DNA from: an uncultured Flavobacteriales bacterium
GTDB lineage: Bacteria > Bacteroidota > Bacteroidia > Flavobacteriales_D > Sanyastnellaceae
Direction: 5' to 3'
NCBI GenBank assembly: GCA_937974555.1
Contig: CALJKR010000075.1
Coordinates: 1-64,000, forward strand
Length of the DNA stretch: 64,000 nucleotides
The position numbers were made by a program, and so were the translations under genes. Under the pieces are notes generated by a model. The model ran no database searches. It was not told the origin of the DNA and saw only the letters and a list, made by a program, of their open reading frames with translations. This document shows positions 1 to 8,821 of the stretch, in pieces; positions within the stretch are counted from its first letter, which is position 1, and every line of letters starts with the position of its first letter.

Positions 1-375
1 TTCACTCATTGCAGCCAATTTCTTTGCACTATTCAATATTCCTCCACCACGGGTAGCGATTTCTTCATAGGTCAATCCATTCAATCTATCTACAAATTCC
101 TCTGCACGAGAAGCCGCAAAAACGGTATGAGTATGACTATCGCACCAACCGGGCAGAACATATTTTCCTGTCGCATCAATGATCGTTAAGTCCCGCCAAT
201 CTTCTATTCCATCAAAATCATCCATTGAACCGAAAGCGGCTATTCTTCCCTCTTCCACCGCCAACCATGCGTTCTCAAGGCATGGCAGATTATTCATCTC
301 TGTCCCTTTAACCAAACTGACTTCCTGAGAATGAGTGCCGTAGAGTGTTTTTATGTTTTTTATGAATATTTTCAT
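1..375 (-). CDS. hutI: Imidazolonepropionase, N-terminal part (runs off window)
   Basis: Third enzyme of histidine degradation, a cytosolic metal-dependent amidohydrolase that converts 4-imidazolone-5-propionate to N-formimidoyl-L-glutamate. The visible 125 residues start MKIFIKNIKTLYGTHSQ at the ATG read from 375. They contain the metal-binding motif DSHTH after a VLPGWC strand (about residues 79-88), then FAASRAEEFVDRL and the glycine stretch TRGGGIL, which is the usual order at the start of HutI. The C-terminal two thirds, including the remaining metal ligands, lie left of the window. The gene is divergent from the tRNA 38 bp away. The window also holds hutH at 46-47.6 kb, so the pathway genes are dispersed here. 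A related amidohydrolase is possible, but the GGGI motif favours HutI. Confidence 0.85.
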   Translation of the reverse strand, partial: MKIFIKNIKTLYGTHSQEVSLVKGTEMNNLPCLENAWLAVEEGRIAAFGSMDDFDGIEDWRDLTIIDATGKYVLPGWCDSHTHTVFAASRAEEFVDRLNGLTYEEIATRGGGILNSAKKLAAMSE

Positions 376-413
376 GTTGTACAAAGATGCATTATTCCTA
401 AATTTGCCGTCCC

Positions 414-487
414 GCGCCTATAGCTCAGTCGGTTAGAGCAACAGACTCATAATCTGTGGGTCCCTGGTTCGAGCCCAGGTGGGCGCA
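414..487 (+). tRNA. tRNA with CAT anticodon (Met, or Ile2 if modified)
   Basis: A full cloverleaf can be drawn. The acceptor arms are GCGCCTA and TGGGCGC. The D arm contains AGCTCAGTCGGTTAGAGC, the anticodon stem ACAGA/TCTGT closes a CTCATAA loop (anticodon CAT), and the T arm contains GGTTCGAGCC. The discriminator is A and the CCA end is not fully encoded (CAA follows). The paired first acceptor position argues against initiator tRNA. Elongator Met and lysidine-modified Ile2 both carry CAT and were not told apart. A terminator follows directly, and an imperfect copy of the 3' end recurs at 8822. Confidence 0.95.
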
Positions 488-523
488 CAAAAAAAGGTAG
501 CATCGCTACCTTTTTTTATTGCT
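473..523 (+). repeat. Attachment-like direct repeat, copy 1 (tRNA 3' end plus terminator)
   Basis: This segment begins in the T arm of the tRNA (GCCCAGG), runs through TGGGCGCAC and the A7 tract, and ends in the terminator hairpin and ATTGCT. The same order occurs at 8822-8878: 24 identical bases up to GGTAGCAT, a different loop, then 19 identical bases GCTACC-T7-ATTGCT. The only differences in the tRNA-derived part are two bases (GG versus AA). This is the pattern left when DNA integrates into the 3' end of a tRNA gene. No integrase is visible between the copies. Confidence 0.7.
489..517 (+). terminator. Bidirectional intrinsic terminator after the tRNA
   Basis: A7-GGTAGC, loop ATC, GCTACC-T7: a perfect stem flanked by A and T tracts, starting two bases past the tRNA discriminator. 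It would work in both directions. The same stem with a longer loop occurs at 8838-8872. Confidence 0.85.
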
Positions 524-689
524 TTCATGTAGGGTATTGAGCGTATATTTTCTCATTTTTAATTTTTAAGTTGTTGAAAATCAATATTTGTAGTGGATGA
601 TATGGAAGATTGCTCAGAAATACTGACTCACTTTTGGATTTTAGGTGTAAATTGTTTTTCATAACAATATTAATGATTTAAATTGGCTT

Positions 690-1010
690 ATGAATTTTCA
701 ATCAAACACAGGTGAAGTGATTACACTTCAAGAAGCTTCAGAAATGACTAAAAGGTTCAGAGAATCAACATTGAATACAGGCACAATAGCATTGGCGGCT
801 GGAGGAGATTTGGTCTTGCAGATTTTAAGTCAAACCGGGTGCAAAGGCGTACGAATGTATTTTGCTTTGGATGCAGATAACCAAATTCAATTGGTTATGG
901 TGGGTGTTGACGAAAATGGGGATGATATGTATGAAGGAGTATTGGTGGATAGATTGAGTATTTGTCCTCCAAAATGTTCTGCCAAAAATGCATTGAATGG
1001 CATTGGATGA
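690..1010 (+). CDS. Small hypothetical protein, about 106 aa
   Basis: I do not recognise this protein. It is predicted cytosolic (no signal peptide or membrane segment). A central FALDADNQIQLVMVGVDENG stretch suggests a small alpha/beta fold, and two cysteines occur near the C terminus (CPPKC). Its last 14 bases overlap the next gene in another frame, and that gene in turn overlaps the kinase gene by 14 bases. The four genes 690-3065 therefore look like one tightly packed operon ending in a two-component system. The 166 bases upstream show no clear -7/-33 promoter. A role with the membrane protein and kinase is only inferred from this packing. Confidence 0.6.
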   Translation: MNFQSNTGEVITLQEASEMTKRFRESTLNTGTIALAAGGDLVLQILSQTGCKGVRMYFALDADNQIQLVMVGVDENGDDMYEGVLVDRLSICPPKCSAKNALNGIG

Positions 1011-1653
1011 TGGACTTGTTGTGGTTGCTTTTTTACACCTCATTCCCATCTTCGTTTTTGGGTTGTGTGGTAATAGGGGTGGCAGGATCGATCGCCTCGT
1101 ATTGATTTTATTGATCGGATCTTTTCTGTCGGATGTGATTACCACAATTGTGGACCAATACAATTGGAATACTACGCCAATTGGCGTGGCGTACTCTCTG
1201 TTGGAATATTATTGTTTTTATCGGCTGATAATCAGAATGACAGAAAAGAAAGGAGTGGTCGCTCGTATGAGTAGGTATTGTCTTTGGGCATTGCTCTTAT
1301 TGGCGCCGATCGTCTTGTGGATGGGCGGTGAGCACAAGTCCATTGCAATATTCTGGATGATTGAAAATGCCATGATTGTGCTCCTTTCGGTATATCTTCT
1401 GTTTCGAATTACGGGGTTGGAAAATGAAACACAAATTGAATTTAATGCCTTCCGAATTCTTTTGATTTACTTCTGCTATACGTCTATTTTCTTCATCCCT
1501 TCCATTGCTTTTATTTTTGTTGATTCATATCCCAAAAGTAAAAAATGGTACGAGGCATATTGGATTTTTGCAATGGCAGCCAATTTGACCCGGGATGTTT
1601 TGTTTTCGATTTACTTCATGTCACCTAAAAGCATAGGAAATGGAACCAGATGA
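997..1653 (+). CDS. Hypothetical multi-pass membrane protein
   Basis: A 218-aa protein of mostly hydrophobic segments. I count about six or seven membrane helices, for example around LVVVAFLHLIPIFVFGL, LVLILLIGSFL, YCLWALLLLAPIVLW and MIVLLSVYLLF. No catalytic motif was found. It sits between a small unknown gene and a histidine kinase that has only one membrane helix and no sensor domain, with 14-base overlaps on both sides. One plausible reading is that it supplies the membrane sensor for that kinase, but this is inference. The start at 997 is the first in-frame ATG. A slightly later start would remove part of helix one. Confidence 0.65.
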   Translation: MALDDGLVVVAFLHLIPIFVFGLCGNRGGRIDRLVLILLIGSFLSDVITTIVDQYNWNTTPIGVAYSLLEYYCFYRLIIRMTEKKGVVARMSRYCLWALLLLAPIVLWMGGEHKSIAIFWMIENAMIVLLSVYLLFRITGLENETQIEFNAFRILLIYFCYTSIFFIPSIAFIFVDSYPKSKKWYEAYWIFAMAANLTRDVLFSIYFMSPKSIGNGTR

Positions 1654-2428
1654 AATTTTGATATTGACCAGTGTCATTGTATCCATATACACCATTTTGA
1701 TGGTGTGCGTTTTTTTTATTTTGTTCAAAAGGAAAGTAATCCAGAATCAACAAGCCTTGGAATTTCAGCAGAATCTCCAAAAGACCATTGTGGCTACTCA
1801 GGAGGCTGAACGAGAGGAATTGTCCAACAACCTACATGACGATTTGGGTCCGCAATTGGGATTAATCTCTCGGCAAATCGGCGACTTGAATCTGCAGATG
1901 CTAGCAGTTGACAACGATGCCAATATTCAAAAGTTGGAGGAGGTCAGGGAAAATATCAAAAGACTTTTGGAGGATGTCAAGCATTATTCAAATTTATTGT
2001 TCCCTAATCAACTCAAATACCTTGGACTATCAGGAGCTTTGGAATCGATGTTTCAAAATCTAAGCAAGGAAATCACCGCTTCGTTTCATGGTGACGTTCG
2101 GTTAAATGAACTGCCCTTTGATGCGTCATTATCCATGTATCGAATTTGCGCTGAGGTATTGAATAACATCGTCAAACATAGTCAACCCAAACAAATAGAT
2201 TTCATGGTAGATGTTGAAGATAAAAAGTTGGTTTTGGAATTCAATCATGATGGAATTCCATACGAGCAAGAAGCGTTTTTACGAAATACAAAGGCGCATG
2301 TTGGCAAAGGAAGTGCCTCCATTTTTGGTCGCGTGAACATGCTGGGTGGGGAAATTTATTTTGGGACAATGCCCATGAATCTTGTGCAGGTTAAGATTAA
2401 AATCCCCTTTCATGATGTTAGAAATTAA
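1640..2428 (+). CDS. NarL-type sensor histidine kinase without sensor domain
   Basis: A 262-aa kinase. One N-terminal membrane helix (about residues 8-28) is followed by a short coiled coil and a HisKA_3-type dimerisation domain with the phosphoacceptor in NNLHDDLGPQL (His about 66). The HATPase domain shows an N box (LNNIVKHS), a FNHDGIPY D box and a GKGSASIFGRVNMLGG lid. This is the DesK/NarX class, which pairs with LuxR-type regulators. The next gene is exactly such a regulator and overlaps this one. There is no periplasmic or PAS sensor, so the signal must come through the helix or a partner, perhaps the membrane protein encoded upstream. It would phosphorylate the regulator at 2412. Confidence 0.88.
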   Translation: MEPDEILILTSVIVSIYTILMVCVFFILFKRKVIQNQQALEFQQNLQKTIVATQEAEREELSNNLHDDLGPQLGLISRQIGDLNLQMLAVDNDANIQKLEEVRENIKRLLEDVKHYSNLLFPNQLKYLGLSGALESMFQNLSKEITASFHGDVRLNELPFDASLSMYRICAEVLNNIVKHSQPKQIDFMVDVEDKKLVLEFNHDGIPYEQEAFLRNTKAHVGKGSASIFGRVNMLGGEIYFGTMPMNLVQVKIKIPFHDVRN

Positions 2429-3065
2429 AATTGCGATAATCGATGATCATACTTTGATCAGAGAAGGATTGAAGAATGTATTTAAAAACAATCCAGATCC
2501 CGTATTTTCCATTGTAGGCGAATTTGAAAATGGCGAAGATTTTTTGTCATTCATGAAAAACGGATCGGCTTGCGATGTGGCCATTATGGATCTTCACATG
2601 CCTGGGAAAGGCGGATTGGTGACATTGCAATTGATGAAGCAATTGGGGTTGGAGATTCGTGCAGTTGTGTTGTCCATGGGGATAAATGAGTATGTCCAAG
2701 AGGTTCTGATCAAGAATAATGTTTTCGCTTTTTTGCCCAAAGAAAGTGATACGTCGGAAATTAAAAAGGCGGTTATATCTGCCTATTACAGTGAGATGTA
2801 TTTTAACGAAACTTTCACGCAAGAGATGTATGTCAGTTTAAAGAGTCACAGAAAGGCCCGGTTGAATTTGACATTGCAGGAGATTAAGATTTTGGAGTTG
2901 GTGGTACACGGGAAAAGCAACAAGGAAATTTCAGAGCTTTTGTTTATCAGTCCCCATACGGTGAAGACCCACCGCGAGCGCGCGTTGAAGAAGACCAATA
3001 CCCACAACGTAATGGAGCTGTACAAGTATGCAATAGACAATGGGATCATTCAATCCCCTGCATAA
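2412..3065 (+). CDS. LuxR/NarL-family response regulator
   Basis: DNA-binding partner of the kinase at 1640. The receiver domain starts with IAIIDDHTLIREGL (acidic pair), has the phosphoacceptor in MDLHMPGKGG (Asp about 59) and the conserved lysine in LPKES. The C terminus is a LuxR helix-turn-helix with LTLQEIKILELVVHGKSNKE followed by ISPHTVKTHRERAL. Two adjacent ATGs (2412, 2415) lie just before the receiver domain and overlap the kinase stop. A longer frame from 2382 would add ten residues that fit no family start, so I place the start at 2412. Likely targets include the two large secreted-protein genes just downstream, but no operator could be defined. Confidence 0.92.
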   Translation: MMLEIKIAIIDDHTLIREGLKNVFKNNPDPVFSIVGEFENGEDFLSFMKNGSACDVAIMDLHMPGKGGLVTLQLMKQLGLEIRAVVLSMGINEYVQEVLIKNNVFAFLPKESDTSEIKKAVISAYYSEMYFNETFTQEMYVSLKSHRKARLNLTLQEIKILELVVHGKSNKEISELLFISPHTVKTHRERALKKTNTHNVMELYKYAIDNGIIQSPA

Positions 3066-3115
3066 ATTATTGCCGTGTAGGTATATCTGCGTATTCTTTG
3101 AGTGAAAGCTTCATG

Positions 3116-3123
3116 TAGTTTTG
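3116..3123 (+). promoter_or_regulatory. Possible -7 element for the 1347-aa secreted protein gene
   Basis: TAGTTTTG matches the Bacteroidota -7 consensus TAnnTTTG and lies 43 bases before the ATG at 3167. A TTTG at 3097-3100 could be the -33 element, but the 15-base spacing is shorter than the usual 19-21, so the call is tentative. Confidence 0.35.
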
Positions 3124-3166
3124 ATTTGTTGTAGTATAGCATAACAAACAGTATAATAGTCTTTTC

Positions 3167-6100
3167 ATGAAAGGTTTCAAATTCTATATCAAAGCCCAGT
3201 TCGTTGTTTTAATTTTTTCTTTGCTAGGACTCACTCAATTGGATGCGCAAACTCCACTTTGGGTTTATGGTAACCAAGTGATAGATTTCTCAGGTAGTTA
3301 CCCAGTGGCGAATGCTTTGCCTCAACCTGCTAATTATGGACCCAATTTACGTTATCATGGTCAGTCCCCTACAAATTGTCAAACAGTTCAATGTGATAAA
3401 AATGGAAATATTCTTTTTTTTATTATTGATGGAAATGTCTACAATGGTCAAGGATATTTGATTGCTTCAGCAGTTAATGAACTATCCTTACCTTCGGAAA
3501 ATCAATTTCAGAATTACAAAAGCAAAATTGCGGTAACAAATGTTCCAGGTTATTGCAATCTTTTTTACATCTTCTCCGCTTTTCACGGAACTCTTAATAC
3601 AACTGCAGATGCTTTTGTTTTGTCAATTTTGGATATTACGGCAAATAATCCAAATTTTCAGGATACGACGGGTATTAAAGGGAGTTTGCGAAATATCAGT
3701 GGATTAGAAGATTCACCAACATATTTAGGTTTGTACAATAGTTTGACTGCATTGAGTTCAATTGGTAACGATCAAGTGCTTGAAGTGACTCTAGGATCGC
3801 CAAAAAGTTCTATAGAATTGATAGAAATTTTGGAGATTTCAGAGAATGAAAAAATTGTTGCATTTGGTGGGCCAGTAGATGGTATTACTTTTTTAAATGT
3901 CAATTTATCTGGAATTTCTTTGAATGAAGATATTTCGTATACATCTGGAGGAGGAACAATTGAAGAACTTTTCGGAGGTTTAGAGTTGGGAATACGAAAT
4001 AATGGAGACCGTGTCTATGCCTCCTCAGCAAGTTTTTCTCCAAACTCATTAACCTCTACAGGAGCTTTTGTTACTATTGGAAGCATTGCAAGTAACGGTC
4101 AAGTCATCGATACTAGTCATGTATACTTGTCTTCAAATTTCGGAGAGGTGGTGAGGAGTCTGGAGTTCACTCATTCAGGAGAAATATTATGGTATACTAA
4201 AAATTCTTCTCCGTACATCGGGGCCATAGACATGAATACTCTCGATATTATAAATGTTCCATTTGGTGCGGATACCTTGTTTGCAAAGTCGGAAATTGAA
4301 ATACAAAAACATGGCAGCAATTATGTGATTTTTGCAGCGACAAGTGCGGGGTTGATTGAAATTTCAAATATTGAAAATCCAGCACAATCAGAAATAATTT
4401 TTAATACAATTACAGGATTGAATTTCCCAAATACCTATGCCAATTATTTCTACACCATCCAATCACAAAATTGCAATTATTCTGTTCTTCAAGATTTTTT
4501 GCAATCAGGAACATGTTGCCATGCTGAACTCGAGCAAAACGCTTTAGGCTCTAGTGTCATTACCAATTTAATTGATGGCAGCTGGAATATAAATAATCCA
4601 ATTGAAAGTGGTTCAAATGTCGTTCATGTCATGCAGGACCTCGTGTTTCTTACGGGAACGACTACAGTCATTTCTGATTTGACTTTTGAATTTGACCAAG
4701 ATGCTAACTTGATTATTCAAAAAGGCGCTAGTGTAAGATTTATACGGTGTAAATTAACATCTTTGTCGTGCAATCAGCAAATGTGGCCGGGAATCAATCT
4801 CTTGGGTAGTACTAACATTTACAATAGTATTGATCAAGTGCCAGCCTTTGGTGGAGATCAAGGGAATCTAATCCTGGATTTTTGCACGTTAGAAAACGCA
4901 ATGATTGGTGTTGAAGTAGGTACCGCTAGTCTAAACGGAGGTGGAATTGTGAGGGCAACAAATTCTAAATTCAGAAATAATGCAAGAGATGTATATTTTA
5001 GAAAGTTTCATTATGTAGCAGCCAATGGAGATTATGCTGTGAATAAGTCAACTTTTGCCGGTTGTGAATTTGTTACGGATCATCAGTTGTTTTCACTCAA
5101 TCATGACGGAATTATTCATGTTGATTTGAATGATGTCGATTTTATCAAATTCTCCAATTGTTCATTTATGAATAAGACTTCAATTAATACTTATAATTGG
5201 ATGAACAGAGGAAAAGGTATTTATGCGAAGAGGGCAAGTTTTACCGTATCAGGCACAAACAACACATGGAGTGAATTGCCCAATGATTTATCGAATACTA
5301 CTTTTTACAAATTGACGCATGGAATAAAATGCATAGGTAATTATTTGCCACAATCCGCTTTTGTATGTAAAAAACAAAGTTTTCAAAAGTGCATGTATGG
5401 CATATCGGCGAGTGCCACGCCCAATGCTCAAATTTATTTGAATGATTTTACGCTTCCAGATGCTGCTGGTTATTCTTCAAATAATGTCGTAGAGCGAGGG
5501 GTGCATTTGTCAAGTTGCACTGGTTTTTTATTGGAACAAAACTCTTTTGAAGGATTAAATGATCCAGCGGTGAATGACGAATTTCCGGGAGCCTTAGGTG
5601 TTTGGATTCAGAATAGTGGGGACAATGCCAACGAAGTGCGTAACAATGATTTCAGTTATTTAAAATTGGGAACATTGGTGCAAGGAAACAATGAAGATTT
5701 TATTCTAAATGTAAATGGCGTATCTGATTTTACTCCGGGTACAGACCACACAGGTTTGCAGTTGTTGTGCAATACGAATGAATCCAATTCCACGGATTTT
5801 TATTTAGATGCTAATTCGAAAATTAGGTGGATGCAAGGCGGGTCTGGTGTAGGTGTCGACTATGGTCCGGCGGGTAATAAGTTCAGTACTGAATTATGTT
5901 TATTCCCTTGTCAAGATTTTGTAGTAAACTCCGCGAATGTCTTTTCAACTACATATTATTCGAATATCGAGGAGTTTTATGATCCTGATTTTGGAATTTC
6001 CCCAACAAACCCATTAGGGTCATCATTACTTATTTCTCAGCAGACTAATTTGTCTTATTTAAGTAACCCGTGTGAAGATATTTTTAATAGCTCGGGGCAA

Positions 6101-7210
6101 TTGATAAATGCATTAATTCAAGGGCCTGATTTGGCACAAATTCATATTGATTTGGAAGCTGCACGCGAAATTTACAAGAATGTAGTCAATAGCAATGAAG
6201 GAGAACAAATAATCGCCCTTCTGAATGAAGCTTATCCGCACGAGAGCCAGTTTTATGCAGATTTTTTGGAGGAGAGATTTCCATTGAGCGATTCTGTTAT
6301 GAAAGTTCTGATTAACGCTTCTGAACGGTTGAATCCATTTCAGTTAACAGAAATCCTACTGGCCAATTGCCCTTTGCGACGAGAATTGATTTGGTTTCTG
6401 GAAGAGTCTTCAGTTTTAAGTGATTTTTTTATGTCATTTATTTATCAAGCAAATACAGGGGTAAGTAACCGGATGCTAATGGAAATGAACATCACAGCCT
6501 TGGCTACTTTGCGCGATCATTTAATCAGAGAAGTTGCATGGCAGACTTTTCAGAATGACTCACTTCAAATTTCTGATGTAAATGAATATCTAGAAGTTTT
6601 AAATTACCTATCCATAATTGCTCCCGAAAGTTCCACAATGTATTCAAAGCTAGAGTCTGCTATGTATTTGGAAAATGGTGATTTAATTTCAGCATTATCA
6701 TCTTTAGATTCAGATACTAGATTGGAAAGTTGGATTTGGATTGTCGAGAATTTTTTTGATACAACGCAAGTTATGCCCATGCAAGACTCTGTATTGAGAA
6801 CCAAGTTGTGGGAAATAGCTCTGGATTATGTCAATCCTGAAAATGGCGTAGCGTGGGGATTGCTGCAAGAAAATGGATTAACATCTGATGAGCCATCGCC
6901 AAACTTTCCAAATGAGAGTCGAATGTCAACGCGAAATATTCAACGTGCACTTGATATTCAAAGAAATCTAATGACTATATCCCCAAATCCCTCCAATGGA
7001 ATATCGTGGATTACATATCCTGTAGAGGCTGATCATGGAGGAGTGATAAGTGTTTTCGACTCCCAAGGTCGAATGATCTACAAAACGAAACTGCAACACG
7101 GTGGAATGTTTGAATTAAATTTAATTGAGTATTCTGAAGGTTTATACCTGGTTCAACTAGAAATGTTTAATCGCCCAGTGGAGACTCAAAAATTAAGTGT
7201 CATTAAATAA
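3167..7210 (+). CDS. Very large secreted beta-helix protein with T9SS sorting domain
   Basis: A 1347-aa exported protein. The N terminus is a signal peptide (hydrophobic VVLIFSLLGL, cleavage near LDAQ, about residue 28). The first 450 residues look like a propeller-like beta domain. About 485-880 is rich in short strands and Asn turns with LIIQKGASVRFIRC-type rungs, typical of a right-handed parallel beta-helix. A helical section follows (about 980-1230). The last 80 residues form a type A T9SS sorting domain starting TISPNPSNG, with GRMIYKTKL, and ending near YLVQLEMF...LSVIK. It would cross the outer membrane through the GldKLMN system encoded at 28-33 kb and be cell-surface bound or released. 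The ligand is unknown. The region is visibly more AT-rich than neighbouring core genes, and the next gene follows after 8 bases. Confidence 0.85.
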   Translation: MKGFKFYIKAQFVVLIFSLLGLTQLDAQTPLWVYGNQVIDFSGSYPVANALPQPANYGPNLRYHGQSPTNCQTVQCDKNGNILFFIIDGNVYNGQGYLIASAVNELSLPSENQFQNYKSKIAVTNVPGYCNLFYIFSAFHGTLNTTADAFVLSILDITANNPNFQDTTGIKGSLRNISGLEDSPTYLGLYNSLTALSSIGNDQVLEVTLGSPKSSIELIEILEISENEKIVAFGGPVDGITFLNVNLSGISLNEDISYTSGGGTIEELFGGLELGIRNNGDRVYASSASFSPNSLTSTGAFVTIGSIASNGQVIDTSHVYLSSNFGEVVRSLEFTHSGEILWYTKNSSPYIGAIDMNTLDIINVPFGADTLFAKSEIEIQKHGSNYVIFAATSAGLIEISNIENPAQSEIIFNTITGLNFPNTYANYFYTIQSQNCNYSVLQDFLQSGTCCHAELEQNALGSSVITNLIDGSWNINNPIESGSNVVHVMQDLVFLTGTTTVISDLTFEFDQDANLIIQKGASVRFIRCKLTSLSCNQQMWPGINLLGSTNIYNSIDQVPAFGGDQGNLILDFCTLENAMIGVEVGTASLNGGGIVRATNSKFRNNARDVYFRKFHYVAANGDYAVNKSTFAGCEFVTDHQLFSLNHDGIIHVDLNDVDFIKFSNCSFMNKTSINTYNWMNRGKGIYAKRASFTVSGTNNTWSELPNDLSNTTFYKLTHGIKCIGNYLPQSAFVCKKQSFQKCMYGISASATPNAQIYLNDFTLPDAAGYSSNNVVERGVHLSSCTGFLLEQNSFEGLNDPAVNDEFPGALGVWIQNSGDNANEVRNNDFSYLKLGTLVQGNNEDFILNVNGVSDFTPGTDHTGLQLLCNTNESNSTDFYLDANSKIRWMQGGSGVGVDYGPAGNKFSTELCLFPCQDFVVNSANVFSTTYYSNIEEFYDPDFGISPTNPLGSSLLISQQTNLSYLSNPCEDIFNSSGQLINALIQGPDLAQIHIDLEAAREIYKNVVNSNEGEQIIALLNEAYPHESQFYADFLEERFPLSDSVMKVLINASERLNPFQLTEILLANCPLRRELIWFLEESSVLSDFFMSFIYQANTGVSNRMLMEMNITALATLRDHLIREVAWQTFQNDSLQISDVNEYLEVLNYLSIIAPESSTMYSKLESAMYLENGDLISALSSLDSDTRLESWIWIVENFFDTTQVMPMQDSVLRTKLWEIALDYVNPENGVAWGLLQENGLTSDEPSPNFPNESRMSTRNIQRALDIQRNLMTISPNPSNGISWITYPVEADHGGVISVFDSQGRMIYKTKLQHGGMFELNLIEYSEGLYLVQLEMFNRPVETQKLSVIK

Positions 7211-7218
7211 TTTAGGAA

Positions 7219-8802
7219 ATGAAAAAAATACTTGTATTCATTTGCGCTTTAATTTTCATTGCACTGAAAGGCAATGCGCAGTCTCAAGACATACTTTGGC
7301 AAAATAGTTTTTACATTAACGCTAATGATGAACCTTCCGAGGCGGCCGGGTCAGATCCCATGTATGTAAAGCATTCTGTTTTCGATTCTGCAGATTCTTC
7401 TTTGATTTTGGTAGGAGGCAGACAAACTACATCCGAATTTAGTTATTTGGTCATCCAGAAAATAGATAAATCCGGTAACACAATTGCATTTAATACCATA
7501 AAAGGAGATGTAGGAAATTGTTGGGGTAATCGAATAGTATCTGATAGTGAGACAGGTTATTGGATTGCAGGGGTTACGTCTGCTGTGGGTGGGGATGTAA
7601 TAGGTGAGAATGGTGATTTAGATATTTGGTTTGTTCATATAGATGAAAATTTAAATATGATAGATCAAATTCGTTTTGAAGATGAATTTATTCAAGGGCT
7701 TGAAATGCAATTTATTCGAACGGCAGATAGTGGTTATTTGCTAGCCCATACTTTTAAAAGGGATTCCATACAATGCTCTCCATTTGTGGATGTTCAAGTG
7801 ATCAAATTTGACAGTCAATTTAATGTGGAATGGGAGATAGAAAAAGGTGATCACTTTTTAGTTGACGAAAAGGATGAGGATTTAATCAAAGATGTTATTC
7901 AATTGGCAGATTCAGGATTTTTATTTGTTGGAATGACAAATAGCGATGATTCTATCGTGGAAAACAATGTTGAACGTATTTGGACATTTAAGTTAGGTTT
8001 TGATGGCTCAACAGAATGGGAGAAAATCTATGAAGGGCTGGGGCAAGGAGTTGGTTATAAAGCCAGTATTTTACCCAATGATAATGTTGTTCTGAGCGGT
8101 TATTCAAACTGTTTTAATTGCGATCCACAATCAGAAGTTGGAGGAGTTGTTTTGGAAATAGATTCTTTAGGTAATCTTATCCGTAGTCAACTCTATGGAG
8201 GTTCATATCCTGATGCTTTTTATCAATTACAAATACTTCCGAATGGACACTTATTGCTGGCAGGGTTTACTAGTTCTGATGATGGGGATTTAATTTCGAC
8301 TGTAAGTAAAGGTGGACCAATTGATATTTGGGTGTTGGAACTGTTCGATAATTGGGAAATTTATAGACAATGGCGTTTGGGAGGGAATCAGTATGATTAC
8401 CCGATAAATATGCATACATTGGATAATGATAGTTATATTTTAATCAATACAACAAATTCGAATTCGACTTGGAACGGAGATGTCCTCAATAACCCCAATG
8501 AGAACTGTATTTTTTGGACGATTAAAATAGGAAAAAGGGTTGAGGATGCATTGGGTGTGGAAGAACAAAATTTGAATCTAGTGCTTTATCCTAATCCTAC
8601 CTCAGATGTCGTTCACGTAAATGTTCCATTCTCTCTTGTGGGCGCAAAATACAACGTATACAATGCAAATGGACAACGGATACTATCTTCTGTATTTACC
8701 TCAACAGACTCATTAATCGATTTATCCAACCTATCTTCCGGCACCTACACCGTTTCCGTTCCACAATGGGGTTGGTCCAAATCAATTTTAAAAGGAAAAT
8801 AA
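7219..8802 (+). CDS. Secreted beta-propeller-like protein with T9SS sorting domain
   Basis: A 527-aa exported protein in the same transcript as the 1347-aa gene (8-base gap). The signal peptide ends at KGNAQ (residue 20). The body repeats strand blocks such as LILVGGRQTT, WIAGVTSAVGGD, FLFVGMTNSDD and LLLAGFTSSDDGD. These resemble delta-60/SBBP-type blades of a beta-propeller. The last 75 residues are a type A sorting domain beginning LVLYPNPTSDVVHV and containing LSSGTYTV. No catalytic residues were recognised. It is probably a surface-attached binding or adhesin-like protein acting with its neighbour. An intrinsic terminator follows immediately. Confidence 0.85.
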   Translation: MKKILVFICALIFIALKGNAQSQDILWQNSFYINANDEPSEAAGSDPMYVKHSVFDSADSSLILVGGRQTTSEFSYLVIQKIDKSGNTIAFNTIKGDVGNCWGNRIVSDSETGYWIAGVTSAVGGDVIGENGDLDIWFVHIDENLNMIDQIRFEDEFIQGLEMQFIRTADSGYLLAHTFKRDSIQCSPFVDVQVIKFDSQFNVEWEIEKGDHFLVDEKDEDLIKDVIQLADSGFLFVGMTNSDDSIVENNVERIWTFKLGFDGSTEWEKIYEGLGQGVGYKASILPNDNVVLSGYSNCFNCDPQSEVGGVVLEIDSLGNLIRSQLYGGSYPDAFYQLQILPNGHLLLAGFTSSDDGDLISTVSKGGPIDIWVLELFDNWEIYRQWRLGGNQYDYPINMHTLDNDSYILINTTNSNSTWNGDVLNNPNENCIFWTIKIGKRVEDALGVEEQNLNLVLYPNPTSDVVHVNVPFSLVGAKYNVYNANGQRILSSVFTSTDSLIDLSNLSSGTYTVSVPQWGWSKSILKGK

Positions 8803-8821
8803 TTTTTACCACCTGCTTCTT

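Noticed and set aside
825..1163. A 112-aa frame on the minus strand
   Set aside because: It is antisense to two better supported genes and has no start context or family.
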